From an uncultured Ruminococcus sp. (lineage in GTDB: Bacteria; Bacillota; Clostridia; Oscillospirales; Acutalibacteraceae): a DNA stretch of 9,516 bases. Within the stretch, counting starts at the first letter, position 1, and the number at the start of each line of letters is the position of its first letter. The stretch is taken from contig CACZSM010000192.1 of the NCBI GenBank assembly GCA_902783815.1, positions 1 to 9,516 of the forward strand, read 5' to 3'. Made by a program: the position numbers and the translations under genes. The notes beneath the pieces are model-generated. The model did not search any database. It saw only the letters and a program-made list of their open reading frames with translations, and was not told the origin of the DNA. Shown here in pieces: positions 7,016 to 9,516 of this stretch.

Positions 7016-8014
7016 TCAGCTTTCATCCTTTTTTCGTCTTAAAGCCCTCATTATACCGGCAAAATCACCGGAAAATAATTTTATCAGTCCTGAGTCGATT
7101 CTTCTGAAAACAGCCCGTACAGGTCTGTTATAGGCCATTATTTTATTTCGCTTTTTTTCGTATTCAACATCCGGAATAACATATTTTGGATGCTTTAACG
7201 GAAAATCCATCTCATAGGTTTTCATATAAAATACTCTGCGAAGTCCATGCGGCATTTTATTCAGTGATGCTGCATGAGCAGAATTACTTGTACAGCCAAT
7301 ATAACTTATCAAATTATACTTTGGTATTATCTGTAACCTGTTTTGTGAATACATATTAAACTCTATCCAGAACTCTCCGCCCGGAACATGACCTTCATGT
7401 TTTTCATTCACTGCGTAAGCATTAAGCAGCTTCCAGGCATTAGGATTCCTTTTTGTCCTTTGCTTCAATAGTTCCATTATGTAAGGGTCTGTGCCATAAT
7501 CAAAACAATTTCTTTCTTCAAAAGTTCTTTTCCATGTAGCCGTTCCCCAGATTGATCCTTGTCTGGAAAAAAAATAATCAGATGTGACATTTTCCGAAAT
7601 GCCTAAATGATTCATTCCACAAATACATTCAATTCTCTGATCATCCTTATACTTCTCCAGAAGCTCAGCACAATATTGAAAAAAGGAAACTGATGGTAAG
7701 TAGTCATCCTCCAGAAAAATACATCTATCTACTTTACTCCATATCAGATCACATACTTTCTTCGACATGGAATATAGTCCCAGATTCTTGCTTTCATATA
7801 CTCTGTATATCGTACATTCCCAGTCTATGCCCTCATCAACCAATTTCCTGTTCTTCTTTATCGCTTCCCACTCCTCTTCATTACGACCTCCGTCAGATTG
7901 TATGAAAAGAATACTTGGTCGCGCTTTCTTTATTATCTCAAATTGCTTCTCCTGACATTCCGGTCTGATCCATATGTTAAGCCTGACTGGAACATCAACT
8001 AAATATGGTTTCAT
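7016..8014 (-). CDS. Glycosyltransferase, GT-A fold, 'hemolytic protein HlpA-like' group
   Basis: This 332-residue protein matches a group of GT-A glycosyltransferases often labelled hemolysin-activation or HlpA-like, which probably move sugars onto cell-surface glycans. Visible marks are the N-terminal beta strand ending in ILFIQSDGGR (35-44), the ESKNLGL element (74-80), an acidic metal-binding triad EDD in FLEDDYLP (100-107), the family block IWGTATWKR (155-163) and PKYNLISYIG (231-240). The C-terminus is basic with no membrane segment, so it is likely cytoplasmic or peripheral. GGAGG lies 6 nt before the ATG. Three sampled 60-base lines (7321, 7561, 7741) are 33-35% GC, against 43-50% in two lines of the rRNA methyltransferase gene, which hints at separate origin. 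Donor and acceptor are unknown. No capsule or cell-wall cluster surrounds it. Confidence 0.85.
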   Translation of the reverse strand: MKPYLVDVPVRLNIWIRPECQEKQFEIIKKARPSILFIQSDGGRNEEEWEAIKKNRKLVDEGIDWECTIYRVYESKNLGLYSMSKKVCDLIWSKVDRCIFLEDDYLPSVSFFQYCAELLEKYKDDQRIECICGMNHLGISENVTSDYFFSRQGSIWGTATWKRTFEERNCFDYGTDPYIMELLKQRTKRNPNAWKLLNAYAVNEKHEGHVPGGEFWIEFNMYSQNRLQIIPKYNLISYIGCTSNSAHAASLNKMPHGLRRVFYMKTYEMDFPLKHPKYVIPDVEYEKKRNKIMAYNRPVRAVFRRIDSGLIKLFSGDFAGIMRALRRKKDES

Positions 8015-8068
8015 ACTTCTCCTCCAGAGTTCTTTTTTATCCTTGACTTCAAAAAATTCTTTTATTCA

Positions 8069-8107
8069 CACAGCAGCTTTGTCGGCTTACCCCGACAAGC
8101 TGCTGTG
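8069..8107. terminator. Long hairpin between the 62-residue ORF and the glycosyltransferase gene
   Basis: Arms 8069-8085 and 8092-8107 form 16 pairs with a single bulged T around a 6-nt loop, the longest stem in the window. On the plus strand CTTTTCTCTC follows; on the minus strand TGAATAAAAGAATTTTTT follows. The relevant transcript is the minus-strand metA and small-ORF unit, which ends 10 nt before the stem. It probably terminates that unit, though the T-tract begins late in that direction. Confidence 0.7.
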
Positions 8108-8116
8108 CTTTTCTCT

Positions 8117-8305
8117 CTACTTTTTTATCTTTTCTGTCAGAAAATTGTTATAGTAGTTGAATTCGTCGATATGCTCATTGTCAGTCATTCCGTTCGATGC
8201 GAACCCTATATATTCAGAAGTATCTCCAAAATGCTCCGGACAACTGCTGAATCTGCTGTTTTCTGGATGCCGGACTTCCTCTTTGCGGTTTCGTTTCTTT
8301 TTCAT
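8117..8305 (-). CDS. Small hydrophilic protein of 62 residues, unrecognised
   Basis: I do not recognise this protein. It has a very basic start (MKKKRNRKEE) and a mixed acidic and aromatic C-terminal half with EHIDEFNYYNNF, and it ends in KIKK. There is one cysteine, no membrane segment and no signal peptide. Evidence that it is real: the ATG at 8305 has a Shine-Dalgarno match of seven bases (AGGTGAT), it lies 52 nt after the metA stop in the same direction, and a strong hairpin follows its stop by 10 nt. An in-frame GTG at 8323 has no ribosome binding site and is rejected. Its Shine-Dalgarno sequence sits in the 3' arm of a perfect hairpin, which suggests controlled or metA-coupled translation. 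A longer plus-strand open frame overlaps it but also overlaps metA antisense and is not credible. Confidence 0.55.
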   Translation of the reverse strand: MKKKRNRKEEVRHPENSRFSSCPEHFGDTSEYIGFASNGMTDNEHIDEFNYYNNFLTEKIKK

Positions 8306-8311
8306 CTTTAT

Positions 8312-8342
8312 CACCTTCCGCACTTAGTATGCCCGGAAGGTG
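8312..8342 (-). promoter_or_regulatory. Hairpin that sequesters the Shine-Dalgarno of the 62-residue ORF
   Basis: In minus-strand RNA CACCUUCCG (complement of 8334-8342) pairs perfectly, nine of nine, with CGGAAGGUG (complement of 8312-8320). The loop is 13 nt. The 3' arm contains most of the AGGUGAU ribosome binding site of the start at 8305. The 5' arm begins 15 nt after the metA stop, close enough for a terminating ribosome to disturb it. No T-run follows, so it is not a typical terminator. Confidence 0.65.
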
Positions 8343-8357
8343 TTGTATTTATGCAAA

Positions 8358-9281
8358 TCAGAATGACCCTATATCTGATAAATTATACGGCGTCTGCTGA
8401 TATACAAAATAATTCAGCCAGTTTGAATACAATATCGTCGCATAGCTTCTCCATGTCAAAGCCGGCAGCGCCCTCGGATCATTTCCTGGAAAATAATTGT
8501 ACGGAAGCTGCGGATGTATGCCCTTATTGCTGTCTCGGAAATACTCATTCGCAAGTGTATTCCTGTCATACTCTGCGTGTCCGGTGACAAAAAACTGTCT
8601 CCCGTTCTTATTCGCTACAATTGCTACTCCCGCTATGTTTGAGGATGCAAGTATCTCAAGCTCCTCATGCTCCCTTATATCAGATCTGTGTGTTCCTGTA
8701 TAGCGCGAATGTGGAAGGAGTATTTTATCGTCAAAGCCCCTCATTAGCGGATGAAAACTATTCATTACTCTGTGAACATATACTCCTGACAGCTTCTCAT
8801 CAAGGTCGTACTTCGGTACTCCATAGTGGTAATATAGCCCTGCCTGCGCTCCCCAACATATATGGAATGTACTGTAAACATTACTTTTCGACCATTCCAT
8901 GATACTGCATAGCTCCTTCCAGTAATCTACCTCCTCAAATTCCATTTGCTCAACCGGCGCTCCTGTTATTATCATTCCGTCATAACGGTTATCCTTTATC
9001 TCTTCAAATGTCTTATAGAATGTTGTCAGGTGCTCCGATGATACATTTTTTGAAACATGGGTCGCTGTCTTTAATAGCTCTACATCTACCTGCAACGGTG
9101 TATTTCCTAACAGCCTCAGAAGCTGTGTTTCCGTTTCTATCTTTGTCGGCATCAGGTTTAGTATTATGATTTTTAGCGCCCTGATGTCCTGAGACACCGC
9201 CCTTTCGTTTGTCATTACAAATATGTTTTCAGCTTCAAGGGTTTTCAGCGCTGGAAGTTCACTCGGTATTTTTATCGGCAT
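8358..9281 (-). CDS. metA: Homoserine O-acyltransferase MetA, predicted acetyl-CoA dependent
   Basis: MetA acylates the hydroxyl of L-homoserine, the entry step from homoserine to methionine, in the cytoplasm. The 307-residue product aligns along the full length with the family (E. coli 309). It has the triad Cys142 (HICWGAQ), His235 and Glu237 (TGHAEYD), and the conserved LNLMPTKIETETQ segment with Lys47. Residue 111, in GAPVEQM, is glutamate. Published work on the B. cereus enzyme showed Glu111 goes with acetyl-CoA and Gly111 with succinyl-CoA, so this is probably a homoserine O-acetyltransferase despite the usual succinyltransferase label. The start is the only sensible ATG, though its ribosome binding site is weak (AAAGGA 17 nt away, or AAGAG 8 nt away). 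It is the first gene of its unit. Confidence 0.97.
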   Translation of the reverse strand: MPIKIPSELPALKTLEAENIFVMTNERAVSQDIRALKIIILNLMPTKIETETQLLRLLGNTPLQVDVELLKTATHVSKNVSSEHLTTFYKTFEEIKDNRYDGMIITGAPVEQMEFEEVDYWKELCSIMEWSKSNVYSTFHICWGAQAGLYYHYGVPKYDLDEKLSGVYVHRVMNSFHPLMRGFDDKILLPHSRYTGTHRSDIREHEELEILASSNIAGVAIVANKNGRQFFVTGHAEYDRNTLANEYFRDSNKGIHPQLPYNYFPGNDPRALPALTWRSYATILYSNWLNYFVYQQTPYNLSDIGSF

Positions 9282-9320
9282 TGATTACACTCTTCTTTCC
9301 TTTTTATTCACTGATTCTTT

Positions 9321-9349
9321 ATTATACCACATTCTTTCCCTGAGTGCAA
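9321..9349 (-). promoter_or_regulatory. Promoter of metA
   Basis: On the minus strand the -10 box is TATAAT (complement of 9321-9326), preceded by TG at the extended -10 position. The -35 candidate TTGCAC (complement of 9344-9349) stands 17 bp away and matches consensus only at TTG, so the extended -10 may compensate. Transcription would start near 9314, leaving about 33 nt before metA. That is too short for a SAM riboswitch or T-box leader, so control is more likely at the DNA level. Confidence 0.8.
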
Positions 9350-9356
9350 CCATATA

Positions 9357-9402
9357 TGTTGGTTTACGATCGATATGTTTGTAGGTTTACAATTGATATG
9401 TT
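9357..9402 (-). repeat. Two contiguous 23-bp direct repeats upstream of the metA promoter
   Basis: Unit 9357-9379 and unit 9380-9402 abut exactly and agree at 20 of 23 positions. Each has a 6-bp palindrome at its centre: CGATCG in one and CAATTG in the other. Two of the three differences lie at mirrored positions of that palindrome, so its symmetry is kept. The pair ends 7 bp upstream of the -35 box, a typical place for an activator. No regulator is encoded in the window. Confidence 0.75.
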
Positions 9403-9516
9403 CCGCCGGGCGGCTTTGGACAGCATATCTTACTGCCGGAGTGCGACCAAAGGCTCTGCCTTTGGAAACCGCAAGCCTTTGAAAAGGCTTGACCGAAACT
9501 TTTGCCTTTTGTTCCC
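9403..9516. repeat. Non-coding patch of small palindromes at the window edge
   Basis: I see no gene here. The patch holds the palindrome CCGCCGGGCGG (9403-9413), a perfect 8-bp hairpin CCAAAGGC/GCCTTTGG (9447-9465, 3-nt loop) and a perfect 9-bp hairpin CAAGCCTTT/AAAGGCTTG (9472-9491, 2-nt centre). The hexamer AAAGGC or its complement occurs five times between 9449 and 9509. It may be a dispersed intergenic repeat or the 3' end structures of a gene beyond the window. Confidence 0.5.

Noticed and set aside
8105..8587. Open frame of 160 codons on the plus strand over the small ORF and the 3' end of metA
   Set aside because: It is antisense to the secure metA coding region and starts at the edge of the hairpin. 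It has no ribosome binding site and no family features.
9282..9320. A SAM riboswitch or T-box leader for metA
   Set aside because: The promoter leaves only about 33 nt of leader, too short for either, and no conserved motif of those families is visible.

Overview
The window looks like ordinary chromosome from a Gram-positive anaerobe. Strong AGGAGG-type ribosome binding sites, sigma-A type promoters, moderate GC and the tig-clpP-clpX order all point to Bacillota, class Clostridia. A Ruminococcus-like member of the Oscillospiraceae is my best guess, but the genus is inference.

Plus strand, 1-3523: one protein-quality-control unit. A near-consensus promoter (28-56) and a structured leader of about 130 nt precede trigger factor (tig). 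Next come an intercistronic hairpin, clpP, and clpX 12 nt downstream, then a strong terminator. Trigger factor meets nascent chains at the ribosome, while ClpX unfolds substrates and feeds them to ClpP.

Minus strand, 8014 down to 3558: a glycosyltransferase of the 'hemolytic protein HlpA-like' type (7016-8014), AT-richer than its neighbours in sampled lines and bracketed by two hairpins. It is followed by a tightly packed trio: a TIGR01212/YhcC-like radical SAM protein, an FkbM-family methyltransferase with an extra N-terminal Rossmann-like domain, and an RsmF-type rRNA cytosine-5 methyltransferase. This unit converges on clpX, and one hairpin with T-runs on both sides can terminate both directions.

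Minus strand, 9516 down to 8117: a methionine-biosynthesis unit. A promoter with an extended -10 drives metA, whose Glu111 predicts acetyl-CoA rather than succinyl-CoA use. An unrecognised 62-residue protein follows, and its Shine-Dalgarno sequence lies inside a perfect 9-bp hairpin just after the metA stop. Two contiguous 23-bp repeats sit directly upstream of the metA -35 box. Beyond them, up to the window edge, is a non-coding patch of small palindromes.

I found no CRISPR array, transposase, phage gene, toxin-antitoxin pair, tRNA or rRNA. The items most worth checking are the hairpin that may couple the 62-residue ORF to metA, the tandem repeat at the metA promoter, the terminal palindrome patch and the placement of the FkbM protein. 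Three starts (tig, the FkbM gene, the RsmF-type gene) are set downstream of the longest open frame because that is where the ribosome binding site points.
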